The translations under genes and the position numbers were made by a program. The notes under the pieces are model-generated. The model made no database searches. It was not told where the DNA came from and was given only the letters and a program-made list of their open reading frames with translations. A stretch of 64,000 nucleotides of DNA from CAWEBF01 sp963807235 (GTDB lineage: Bacteria; Acidobacteriota; Vicinamibacteria; Vicinamibacterales; UBA2999), in assembly GCA_963807235.1 (NCBI GenBank), contig CAWEBF010000035.1, positions 208,392-272,391 on the forward strand, read 5' to 3'. Of this stretch, positions 34,845-42,593 are shown piece after piece; position 1 is the first letter of the stretch; each line of letters opens with the position of its first letter.

Positions 34845-37530
34845 ATGGCACTGTCTCCCGGCACTCGCCTCGGCCCCTATGAAGTCACCGCCCAGATCGG
34901 AGTCGGCGGCATGGGGGAAGTGTATCGGGCCCGAGATGCCAGGCTTCAGCGCGATGTCGCGATCAAGGTGCTGCCCGAAGCCTTTGCACAGGACAGCGGG
35001 CGTCTGGCGCGCTTTGAACGCGAGGCTCGGTACGCTCGCTTCGCTGAACCACCAGAATATCGCGGCGATTTATGGACTGGAGGATGCAGAGGGCGTGAAG
35101 GCCCTCGTGATGGAACTGGTCGAGGGGCCGACCCTCGCGGACCGCATCGTGCAGGGCGCAGTTTCCGTGGACGAAGCGCTCGCCATCGCGAAGCAGATTG
35201 CCGAAGCGCTTGAAGCCGCGCACGAGCAGGGCATCATTCACCGCGATCTGAAACCCGCCAACATCAAGGTGCGGGCGGACGGCACGGTGAAGGTGCTGGA
35301 TTTTGGGCTGGCCAAGGCGATGCAGCCGACGGGCGCGATGGCGGCGAGTAACTCGACGTCGCCGACGATCACGATGCCCGCGATGACGGAAGCCGGCCTG
35401 ATCCTCGGGACTGCGTCGTACATGAGCCCTGAGCAGGCGAAGGGGAAGCCCGTCGACGAGCGCACGGACATCTGGGCCTTCGGGTGCGTGCTCTACGAGA
35501 TGTTGAGCGGTCACTCCGCTTTCGGCGGTGGAGACGCGGCAGGGGTTCTCGCGCGCGTGCTCGAACGCGAACCGGACTGGACCCGCTTGTCGAACGACGT
35601 GCCGCAGTCGGTCCGGCGGCTGCTGCGAGTCTGCCTGGACAAGAGTACGAAGAACCGCCGGCAGGCTGCGGGTGACTTGCGCATCGACATCGATCAGATA
35701 CTGACCGCGCCACTCACGGAGCCACCAGTGCCGCCTCGGCGACGCGTGCAAGTTGCCTGGCTCGCGGTCGCTGGGGTGCTTGTCGCTGCACTGGCTGTTC
35801 CCGTCTTCAGGTTCCTGTGGGGTATGCCGCAGCCCACTGCGCCGACCGAAATGCGGCTGCACATCCTCACTCCCTCCACACCTGCGCCGTTTCAGTTTGC
35901 GCTGTCACCAGACGGTCGACACCTCGTCTTCGTCGCGTCCGGGGACGGGCCGCAGCGGCTGTGGCTTCGGTCGCTGGATCGGACTGATGCACGGCCGATG
36001 GCGGGGACCGACGGCGCTCAATACCCGTTCTGGTCGGCTGACAGTCGATCGATTGGTTTCTTTACGGCGGGCAAGCTGCACCGCATCGATATCGCCGGCG
36101 GCGCGCCACGCGCGCTGGCCAACGCGCCGGGCGGTCGCGGCGGCACCTGGAGCGCGGACGGCACCATCGTGTTCGCTCAAGGAATCTCGCTGCCGCTCTT
36201 CCGAGTGGCCGCCTCGCACGGCCCGGTCTCCGCTGTCACGACACTCGAGGCGGGCCAGAGCGGCCACCGGTTTCCGCAGTTTCTGCCCGACGGCCGGCGG
36301 TTTCTCTTTTATGTCTCCGGTAACGTGGAGACGTCTGGCATCTATCTGGGTTCGCTCGATGGCGGACAGCCGAAGCGACTGACCGGGGCCGACACGGCCG
36401 GGGCGTACCTGCCGCCGGACCGCGTCATCTTCGTGAGGCAACATGAACTGGTCGTGCAGCAGCTGGATGCGGGCCGACGCGAGCTGACGGGCGAGCCGAT
36501 TGTCTTGGCTGACGGTGTCGGCACCGAAGCGCCCAATCTGGGCGGATTCTCAGTTTCCTCCAGCGGCCTCGTGGCATTTCGCACAGGTGGCGGCCAGCGT
36601 CTGCAGTTGGTGTGGCGCGATCGAACCGGTCGCGCCCTGGGAGTCGCCGGAGAAGCGGACGCGAACAGCCCGTCCTATTTGGAACTGTCATCCGATGGGC
36701 GCCGCGCCGCCGTCCAACGAATCGTCGAGAACAACACGGACGTCTGGCTGCTGGACCTGGCACGCGGCGGATCCAGCCGCTTCACGTTCGACATTGCCAA
36801 TGAACAGCTTCCCACATGGTCGCCCGATGGAACGCGGATCGCGTTCTCATCGAACCGCACGGGACGAAACAATCTCTACCTGAAGCTCGCGAGCGGAGCA
36901 GGCAGTGAGACGTTGCTGCTCGACACACCCAACAACAAACAAGCGCAGGACTGGTCGAGGGACGGCCGGTTCTTGCTGTACTACGAGATCGATCCAGTGA
37001 TGGGGCGCGACCTCTGGGCGCTCGACATGACCGGCGAGCGGAAGCCGACAATCGTCGCGAACACCATGTTCGAGGAGCGCAGCGCTCGGTTTTCGCCGGA
37101 TGGCCGCTGGGTCGCGTACCGAGACCAACGAGTCAGGGCGATTCGAAATCGTGGTGCAATCGTTCCCGGAGCCGCACGGCCGGTTGCTGGTGTCCACCGG
37201 CGGGGGCATGCACCCACGCTGGAGGGCCGACGGCAGCGAAATCTACTTCATCGGGCCGGACGAGGTGCTGATGGCCGCGACCGTAGTCTCTCGGCCGGCA
37301 CGTCCCGGAGGGACGGAGCCGACCTTTGAGGCTGGGAAGCCCGCGGCGTTGTTCCCGACGCATGTCGTGGGCGGTGCCTCGGCAAACCTCGTCAGGGCAC
37401 AGTACGACATCTCCGGCGACGGTCGGTTCCTGCTCAATGAGACGGTAGTGGAATCGGACGCCGAGCCCATCACGCTCATCTTTGCAGCCACCCTATCCAA
37501 GCCCGGGCTTGACCGTGTTACGTTAGATGA
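34845..37530 (+). CDS. Ser/Thr protein kinase with PD40/TolB-type beta-propeller (two or more frameshifts)
   Basis: ATG 34845 (MALSPGTRLGPYEVTAQIGV). Hanks kinase: GVGGMGEVYRARD, VAIKVLPE, LVMELVEGPTLADRI, HRDLKPANIKV, DFGLAKA, MSPEQAKGKPVDERTDIWAFG. One membrane segment follows (VAWLAVAGVLVAALAVPVF), then an extracytoplasmic propeller with WD40-like PD40 repeats (FALSPDGRHLVFVAS, LPTWSPDGTRIAFSSNR, ARFSPDGRWVAYR, HPRWRADGSEIYF). This is a common acidobacterial receptor kinase. The frame changes near 35025 and 37120. The last frame has no stop before the next gene, so a further indel near the end is likely and the 3' end is uncertain. Confidence 0.85.
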
Positions 37531-37557
37531 CGTAACCATTACGGACTTTTACGTAAT
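37517..37557. promoter_or_regulatory. Cluster of TTACG inverted repeats upstream of the AAA ATPase
   Basis: GTTACGT/ACGTAAC (37517-37523, 37530-37536), ATTACG (37538-37543), and the palindrome TTACGTAA (37549-37556) lie in 41 nt. They end 3 nt before the ATG 37560, where a ribosome binding site would be expected. TTGACC at 37509 could be a -35 box. This looks like a multi-site operator. Confidence 0.5.
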
Positions 37558-37559
37558 CG

Positions 37560-38705
37560 ATGCAGAACCCCTTCGTGTACGGCGAGATCGTTCCCGACGA
37601 CGCGTTCGTCGATCGCGAGGTCGAGCTGGATCGCCTGGTGACCGACCTGGCCGGCGGCCAGAAGGTCTTCCTCATCTCGCCCCGGCGCTACGGCAAATCG
37701 TCGCTCGTCCGGCAGGCGCTGGGGGCGCTGGCCCGGCAGAACGCGCTCACGGCCGAGGTAACGGTCAGCAGCTACAGCTCGTACCTGGCGTTCCTCGAGG
37801 GGTATGCGGGCGCGCTTGCCGCGTTGGACACGAAGTGGGAACGGACCAAGAGCTGGTTCAGCGGCGCCATCAAGTCCACCCGCCCCGAACTGCGGTACGA
37901 GCCCAAGGAGATGGGCCTCGGGCGGTTCTCGGTGGCGTTTCCGCTGGTGCGATCCGACCGCGACGTGACACGGCTCGCGAACGAGATCTTCGCCCTGCCC
38001 GGCCAGCTCGCCGACGCGCGCAAGCGTACGGTGGTCGTGGCGCTCGACGAGTTCCAGGCGGTCAACGGGTTCAACGGAGGCAGCGTCGAGCACGCGCTGC
38101 GTGCCGCCGCCCAGCAGCAGCGGAGGGTCGGCTACGTCTTCGCCGGATCGGAGCCGAGCCTGATGGAACAGATGATCGGCCCGCGGCGGCCGTTCTACAA
38201 GGCGGGGCCGGTGATGCGGCTCGACAAGATCCCGGCGGACGTCTTTGCCGAGGCCATCGATCGTCGATTCACCAAGAGCGGCATCAAGCCCGAGGAAGGA
38301 CTGGGGGTCGCCATCGTGGAACTGGCGGGCAACCTGCCCTACGACGTCCAGCGCCTCGCCCACGAAACGTGGGACGACGTGCGAGCCGCAGGCGGCAAGC
38401 GAGCCGGCCTCGATCACCTCCACGCCACGCTGTCGCGCCTTCTCGCGGAACAGGACACGATGTTCGAGGCATTGTGGCAGCGGCTGACGCTCGCGCAGCG
38501 GGCCGTGCTCCGCGCCGTGGTCATTCAAGGCGGCCGTGAGCTGCTTTCGGCCGACACGCGCGCACGGCACCGCCTGGGTGTGGCGTCCAGCACGCAGGCC
38601 GCGCTGGGGGCGCTGGCCAAGCAGGACCTCGTGATGAAGGAGGGCTCGCGGCACGTCGTAGTGGACTCGCTGTTCCGCGAGTGGGTCGCGAGGAAGACGT
38701 TTTAA
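37560..38705 (+). CDS. AAA+/STAND-type ATPase (PF01637-like)
   Basis: 381 residues, complete, from ATG 37560 (MQNPFVYGEIVPDDAFVDRE). The N-terminus has the FVDREVELDRL signature; Walker A is SPRRYGKSSLV (about 39-49), Walker B VVVALDEFQ, sensor FAGSEPSLMEQM. A C-terminal winged-helix region (LTLAQRAVLRAVV ... LGVASSTQAALGALAKQDLVMKE) resembles the archaeal-type ATPase family. No SD precedes the ATG; instead the TTACG operator cluster sits there. Such ATPases act in signalling or defence-like switches, but the role here is unknown. Confidence 0.8.
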   Translation: MQNPFVYGEIVPDDAFVDREVELDRLVTDLAGGQKVFLISPRRYGKSSLVRQALGALARQNALTAEVTVSSYSSYLAFLEGYAGALAALDTKWERTKSWFSGAIKSTRPELRYEPKEMGLGRFSVAFPLVRSDRDVTRLANEIFALPGQLADARKRTVVVALDEFQAVNGFNGGSVEHALRAAAQQQRRVGYVFAGSEPSLMEQMIGPRRPFYKAGPVMRLDKIPADVFAEAIDRRFTKSGIKPEEGLGVAIVELAGNLPYDVQRLAHETWDDVRAAGGKRAGLDHLHATLSRLLAEQDTMFEALWQRLTLAQRAVLRAVVIQGGRELLSADTRARHRLGVASSTQAALGALAKQDLVMKEGSRHVVVDSLFREWVARKTF

Positions 38706-38747
38706 AGAAGACGCTGTGAAGAAGGCGCTGTGAGGGAGACGCTGTGA
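38706..38747 (+). repeat. Three tandem 14-bp repeats that carry SD-like and GTGA signals
   Basis: AGAAGACGCTGTGA, AGAAGGCGCTGTGA and GGGAGACGCTGTGA follow each other exactly after the ATPase stop codon. Each ends in GTGA. The second and third encode five-codon frames (MKKAL, MRETL) whose stop overlaps the next GTG; the third GTG (38744) starts the transporter gene. Confidence 0.7.
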
Positions 38748-40048
38748 CCGCCTGGCTCGCGCGCGTCGGGCTGGACCGGCCGGAGCTGCGAGCCTGGGCG
38801 ATGTACGACTGGGCGATCTCCGCGTTCTGGTGCACGGTAATCCTGGCCGTCTTCCCGCCCTTCTTCGCCGACTATGCAGCCGCGGGGCTCGCGCCCACCG
38901 TGGCCACGGCGCGGTTTGCCTGGGCCACCACCATCGCCGTGACGATCGTCGCCGTGATGGGCCCGATCCTGGGCGCGATCGCCGATTACCGCGCGATGAA
39001 GAAGCGTCTGCTCGCGGCATCGATGGTCCTTGGCGCCGCGGCCACCCTGCTCATGGCCACGATCGGCCGCGGGCAGTGGGAGTACGCGGCCGCGCTCTTC
39101 ATGATCGGCAACATCGGCGTGGCCGCGAGCCAGGTGTTCTACGACTCGCTGTTGCCACACGTCGCGCGGCCGGACGAACTGGACCGCGTGTCGACCGCCG
39201 GGTTCGCGCTGGGCTTCGTGGGAGGCGGGCTCCTGCTGCTGGTGAACCTGGCCTGGATCCTCTCGCCGGGCACCTTCGGCCTCCCCGACACGCTGTCGGC
39301 CATCAAGCTGTCGTTCGTCAGCGTGGCGGTGTGGTGGGTCGTCTTCAGCCTGCCGCTGCTGCGGCGCGTGCCGGAGCCGCCGGCCGCCCTCGAACACGAC
39401 GAGACCGGCCGTGAACCGGCGCTTCGCGTCGCGTTCACTCGCGTGTGGGAGACCTTCCACGAGCTGCGCCGATCGTACAGGCAGGCGTTCCTGATGCTCG
39501 TGGCGTTCCTGCTCTACAACGACGGCATCCTGACCATCATCCGCATGGCCGGGATCTACGGCGCCGAGATCGGCATCGACCAGAACTTGCAGGTGGCCGC
39601 CTTCGTGATGGTGCAGTTCGTGGGCGTGCCCTTCGCGTTCATCTTCGGAGCCCTTGCGGGCCGCATCGGCCCCAAGCAAGCGGTGCTCGGCGGGCTGGCC
39701 GTCTACGTCGGCATCACCATCCTGGGCTACTTCATGCGGACCACGTGGCAGTTCTTCGCGCTGGCGTTCCTGGTGGGCATGGTGCAGGGCGGCACCCAGG
39801 CGCTCAGCCGATCGCTTTTCGCCCGGATGATCCCCAAGCACAAGTCGTCGGAGTACTTCGGCTTTTTCGCCGTGTTCGAGAAGTTTGCCGGCATCGCCGG
39901 CCCCGCCATCTTCGCGCTCTCGATCACGCTCTTCGGATCCAGCCGCATGGCCGTCCTGTCGGTGATCGTCTTCTTCGTCCTGGGTGGGCTGGTGCTGACG
40001 CGCGTAAATGTGGAAGAAGGCGAGGCCTATGCCAAGGCCCACCCGTAG
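38744..40048 (+). CDS. MFS transporter, UMF1/Atg22-like
   Basis: 434 residues, complete, about 12 membrane segments. GTG 38744 with GGGAG eight bases upstream, inside the 14-bp repeats. Family signatures of the UMF1 group: RAWAMYDWAISAFWCTVILAVFPPFF, VMGPILGAIADYRAMKKR, FYDSLLPHVARPDELDRVSTAGFALGFVGGG, YNDGILTIIRMAGIYG and SLFARMIPKHKSSEYFGFFAVFEKFAGIAGP. Substrate unknown; the family includes putative amino-acid or peptide efflux carriers. Confidence 0.88.
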   Translation: MTAWLARVGLDRPELRAWAMYDWAISAFWCTVILAVFPPFFADYAAAGLAPTVATARFAWATTIAVTIVAVMGPILGAIADYRAMKKRLLAASMVLGAAATLLMATIGRGQWEYAAALFMIGNIGVAASQVFYDSLLPHVARPDELDRVSTAGFALGFVGGGLLLLVNLAWILSPGTFGLPDTLSAIKLSFVSVAVWWVVFSLPLLRRVPEPPAALEHDETGREPALRVAFTRVWETFHELRRSYRQAFLMLVAFLLYNDGILTIIRMAGIYGAEIGIDQNLQVAAFVMVQFVGVPFAFIFGALAGRIGPKQAVLGGLAVYVGITILGYFMRTTWQFFALAFLVGMVQGGTQALSRSLFARMIPKHKSSEYFGFFAVFEKFAGIAGPAIFALSITLFGSSRMAVLSVIVFFVLGGLVLTRVNVEEGEAYAKAHP

Positions 40049-40060
40049 CGCATCAGCGAA

Positions 40061-41023
40061 TCAGCCGGCGCAGACGTCCCCGAGGTATCCGCCGCCCCCG
40101 CAGTAGCGGGCGTCCTGAATCTGGATCGGCAGGCCATCCGGGTCGGTGAAGTACAGCTCCGGCGTGCCTTCCGGCGCCCCGCCGCGATTGGGCATGCGAT
40201 TGGTGACGTACGAGACGAGCGGTGGGGTGCCGGTGGCGTCGCCGCGCGGCTTGATCCCGTAACTCTCGAGCGTCTTCAGGATGCCGTCGCGATCGAAGCC
40301 GGTGAGGTTCAGGCAGATGTGGTTGATGCTGGCCGGCCGGGGTTGGCCGCCGCCCCTCGCGCCTCCCCCGCCGAACATGAGGAACTGGATCTTGTCTCCC
40401 ACGCCGAGCAGTGGAGCCGTGGGCCCCTGGCGCGCCTGCACGTTCAATCCGAACAGCTGCTGGTAGAACGCGTTCGAGCGCGCGGCATCGCCCGTGAACA
40501 CGGTGAGGTGGCTCCAGTCGCGCGCGGCGAGCAGACCCTTCTTCGCGGACGGCTCGACCCGGCACATGTTGCCCAGGGCGCCGTCGCCTCCACAGTAGGT
40601 CGTGTCGTGGAGCTGCACGACGATGCCATCAGGATCGCTGAACGTCAGCGCTCCCTTGGATGCGTCTCCCGATGTGATGCCGTGTGCCGCCAGCTGCTTC
40701 AACGCCCGGGCGGCATCGAAGCCTTCGACGCTGAGGCTGAAGCGGTCGAACCGCGGCGGAGCGGCGCCGGCGGGGTTGAGGGCGAGAAACTGCGGCCCGG
40801 CTCCCAGTCTCAGCAGCACCGTCGATCCCTGCCGGGCCTGGACCGGCATGCCGAAGAGGCCCTGGTAGAAGTCCACGGAGCGGCCCACGTCCGACACGTT
40901 GAGCGTGAAGGAGCTGAGCCTTCTCACTGAAATGGGCGCGGCCGCGGCCTGGCCAAGAGCCCGACGGGCGAGGAGGGCCGCCGGCAGGGCGGTGAGCAAG
41001 CTTCGTCTCGAAAGGTGAACCAT
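40061..41023 (-). CDS. Secreted VOC-family protein with two glyoxalase-fold halves
   Basis: 320 residues, complete. ATG 41023; SRRSLLTALPAALLARRALG is a Tat-type signal peptide. Two VOC repeats follow: FTLNVSDVGRSVDFYQGLFG to FSDPDGIVVQLHDTTYCGG and LTVFTGDAARSNAFYQQLFG to FTDPDGLPIQIQDARYCGG. The metal ligands expected in VOC enzymes are partly present (HICLNL, ELYFTDPD). Each half ends in a Cys-Gly-Gly motif, YCGG, which is unusual. Activity unknown. Confidence 0.83.
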   Translation of the reverse strand: MVHLSRRSLLTALPAALLARRALGQAAAAPISVRRLSSFTLNVSDVGRSVDFYQGLFGMPVQARQGSTVLLRLGAGPQFLALNPAGAAPPRFDRFSLSVEGFDAARALKQLAAHGITSGDASKGALTFSDPDGIVVQLHDTTYCGGDGALGNMCRVEPSAKKGLLAARDWSHLTVFTGDAARSNAFYQQLFGLNVQARQGPTAPLLGVGDKIQFLMFGGGGARGGGQPRPASINHICLNLTGFDRDGILKTLESYGIKPRGDATGTPPLVSYVTNRMPNRGGAPEGTPELYFTDPDGLPIQIQDARYCGGGGYLGDVCAG

Positions 41024-41144
41024 GACGGGGGCGATTCTACGTCAGCCCCCGTTGGCCCCCGAGCGCAAATCGAAGGCAATATTCGTGGAGACGAGAGGCT
41101 CCAGGCCCCAGGCCACAGGCCGGGACCGAACGTCGCGGGCCGGT
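41024..41144. other. Intergenic stretch before the TIGR03435 remnant
   Basis: Apart from the heptad array at 41097-41123, nothing with coding or structural signal is visible here. Together with the remnant and 41319-41453 this is a 430-nt stretch without an intact gene. Confidence 0.5.
41097..41123. repeat. 7-bp-period array, GGCTCCA/GGCCCCA type
   Basis: Units read GGCTCCA GGCCCCA GGCCACA GGCCGGG upstream of the TIGR03435 remnant. Confidence 0.6.
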
Positions 41145-41318
41145 GTCAAAACCGTCGTGCCCTTTGTCGCGCAGACGGATCTGGCGTCACCGCCGCCTGA
41201 CCGACCAAGCCTGGCCACCGCGGTCCAGGAACAGCTCGGACTCAGGCTCGAGGGCCGGCGTGCACCACTCGAGGTCGTGGTCGTCCAGTCGGCCTCCCGC
41301 ATCCCCGAGCCGAATTGA
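41145..41318 (+). pseudogene. C-terminal remnant of a TIGR03435-family protein
   Basis: The frame ends PPPDRPSLATAVQEQLGLRL followed by EGRRAPLEVVVVQSASRIPEPN. This matches the conserved end of TIGR03435 proteins (typically PSLFTALQEQLGLKLE with a following V-V-D-S strand), a family expanded in Acidobacteriota. The N-terminal two thirds are missing: upstream there is only a heptad array and the VOC gene on the other strand. It is probably a relic from loss or rearrangement of a full-length gene. Confidence 0.6.
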
Positions 41319-41336
41319 TCTGATTCCGGGTTCTTC

Positions 41337-41368
41337 CCAAAGCCCAGAGCCGAGAGCCTAGAGCCTCT
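41337..41368. repeat. 7-bp-period array, AGCCYAG type
   Basis: Units read AGCCCAG AGCCGAG AGCCTAG AGCCTC, reverse-complement sense of the GGCTCTR arrays. It follows the TIGR03435 remnant. Confidence 0.65.
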
Positions 41369-41453
41369 TTCTGGGCCTGGAGCCAAGCACCACCCTCCTG
41401 CGCTACCATCTTTGTTTCCACCGCCCATCAGAAAGCGAGACCGCCGCCCACCA

Positions 41454-42515
41454 ATGGCTGACATCAACCTGCTGACACCCGGCCGGATCAACGGCTTCGA
41501 CACTCCCAACCGAATCTTCATGGCGCCCATGACGCGGTCGCGCGCGCATGCGAACGGCGTGCCCTCGGAGCTGGCGATTGCCTACTACGAGCAGCGCGCC
41601 TCCGTCGGGCTGATCCTGACGGAAGGCACCGCGCCCTCCGCGGTCGGCCTGGGCTACGCGCGCACGCCGGCCATCCATACGCAGGAACAGATCGACGCGT
41701 GGAAGAAGATCACCACCGCCGTCCACGCCAAGGGCGGCCACATATTCCTGCAGTTCATGCACGTCGGCCGCATCGCCAATGCGCTCAACCGGTACACCGA
41801 CGAGCCACCGGTGGCGCCGTCGGTGGTCAAGGCCGCGGGCCAGATGTGGACCGACGCTCAAGGCCTGCAGGACTACGACACGCCGCGGGCGCTCGAGTTG
41901 AGCGAGATCCCCGGCGTGATCGAGGAGTACGCCCAAGCCACACGCAACGCGCTGTCGGCCGGCTTCGACGGGGTGGAGCTGCACTCGGCGTCCGGCTATC
42001 TGCCGATGCAGTTCCTGTCCACCGGCACCAACAAGCGCACCGACGCCTATGGCGGCAGCGTCACGAATCGCATCCGGTTCGTGGTGGAGGCGCTGGAGGC
42101 CATGATTGCGGCGGCGGGGTCCTCGGGGCGCGTGGGCATCAAGATCAGCCCGGCGATGCCGTTCAACGACTGCACCGACGACGATCCGATCGAAACCTAC
42201 ACGACGCTGGTGAAGGCGATCTCGCCGCTGAACCTCGCCTACCTGCACGCGCTGCGCACCACGATCCCGAACACGTTCGAGCTGCTGCGCCCGCTCTTCA
42301 AGGGTCCGTTCGCCGCGGGCGGCGGGTTCGACCTCGAAAAGGGCAACGCGCTGCTGGCATCGGGCGGTGCTGACTTCGTCGTGTTCGGCAAGCTGATGAC
42401 GTCGAACCCCGACCTGCCGAAGCGGTTCGCCAAGGGCGCGGATCTGACGTCGTGGGACGCCGCGACGTTCTACTCACCGGGCGAAAAGGGGTACACCGAC
42501 TTCGAAACGGTGTAG
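41454..42515 (+). CDS. Old-yellow-enzyme-type alkene reductase
   Basis: FMN- and NAD(P)H-dependent ene-reductase, 353 residues, unbroken. ATG 41454 (MADINLLTPGRINGFDTPNR). Motifs: RIFMAPMTRSRA, LILTEGTAPSAVGLGYARTP, QFMHVGRIAN, GFDGVELHSASGYLPMQFLS and RTDAYGGSVTNR, then AGGGFDLEKGNALLASGGADFVVFGK. The usual substrate-binding pair is His-x-x-Asn/His; here His177 is followed by Ser180 (HSAS instead of HxAN), a change that could alter carbonyl binding, or a base error. The gene stands alone. Confidence 0.9.
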   Translation: MADINLLTPGRINGFDTPNRIFMAPMTRSRAHANGVPSELAIAYYEQRASVGLILTEGTAPSAVGLGYARTPAIHTQEQIDAWKKITTAVHAKGGHIFLQFMHVGRIANALNRYTDEPPVAPSVVKAAGQMWTDAQGLQDYDTPRALELSEIPGVIEEYAQATRNALSAGFDGVELHSASGYLPMQFLSTGTNKRTDAYGGSVTNRIRFVVEALEAMIAAAGSSGRVGIKISPAMPFNDCTDDDPIETYTTLVKAISPLNLAYLHALRTTIPNTFELLRPLFKGPFAAGGGFDLEKGNALLASGGADFVVFGKLMTSNPDLPKRFAKGADLTSWDAATFYSPGEKGYTDFETV

Positions 42516-42528
42516 CGCGGACCGCCAG

Positions 42529-42570
42529 AAAACTTGACTGCCCAATCTTCAACGAAACGAGTCAAGTTTT
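42529..42570. terminator. 11-bp perfect inverted repeat with A/T flanks (bidirectional terminator-like)
   Basis: AAAACTTGACT (42529-42539) and AGTCAAGTTTT (42560-42570) with a 20-nt loop, just after the ene-reductase stop codon. The A4 and T4 ends fit a terminator usable in both directions. Confidence 0.6.
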
Positions 42571-42575
42571 CTCCG

Positions 42576-42593
42576 CCCGCGCGAATGCGCGGG
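42576..42593 (+). promoter_or_regulatory. Start-codon hairpin of the glycosyltransferase gene
   Basis: CCCGCGC (42576-42582) pairs with GCGCGGG (42587-42593) around the tetraloop GAAT. The proposed ATG 42585-42587 straddles loop and stem. No SD precedes it, so start-codon access may depend on opening this hairpin. Confidence 0.4.
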
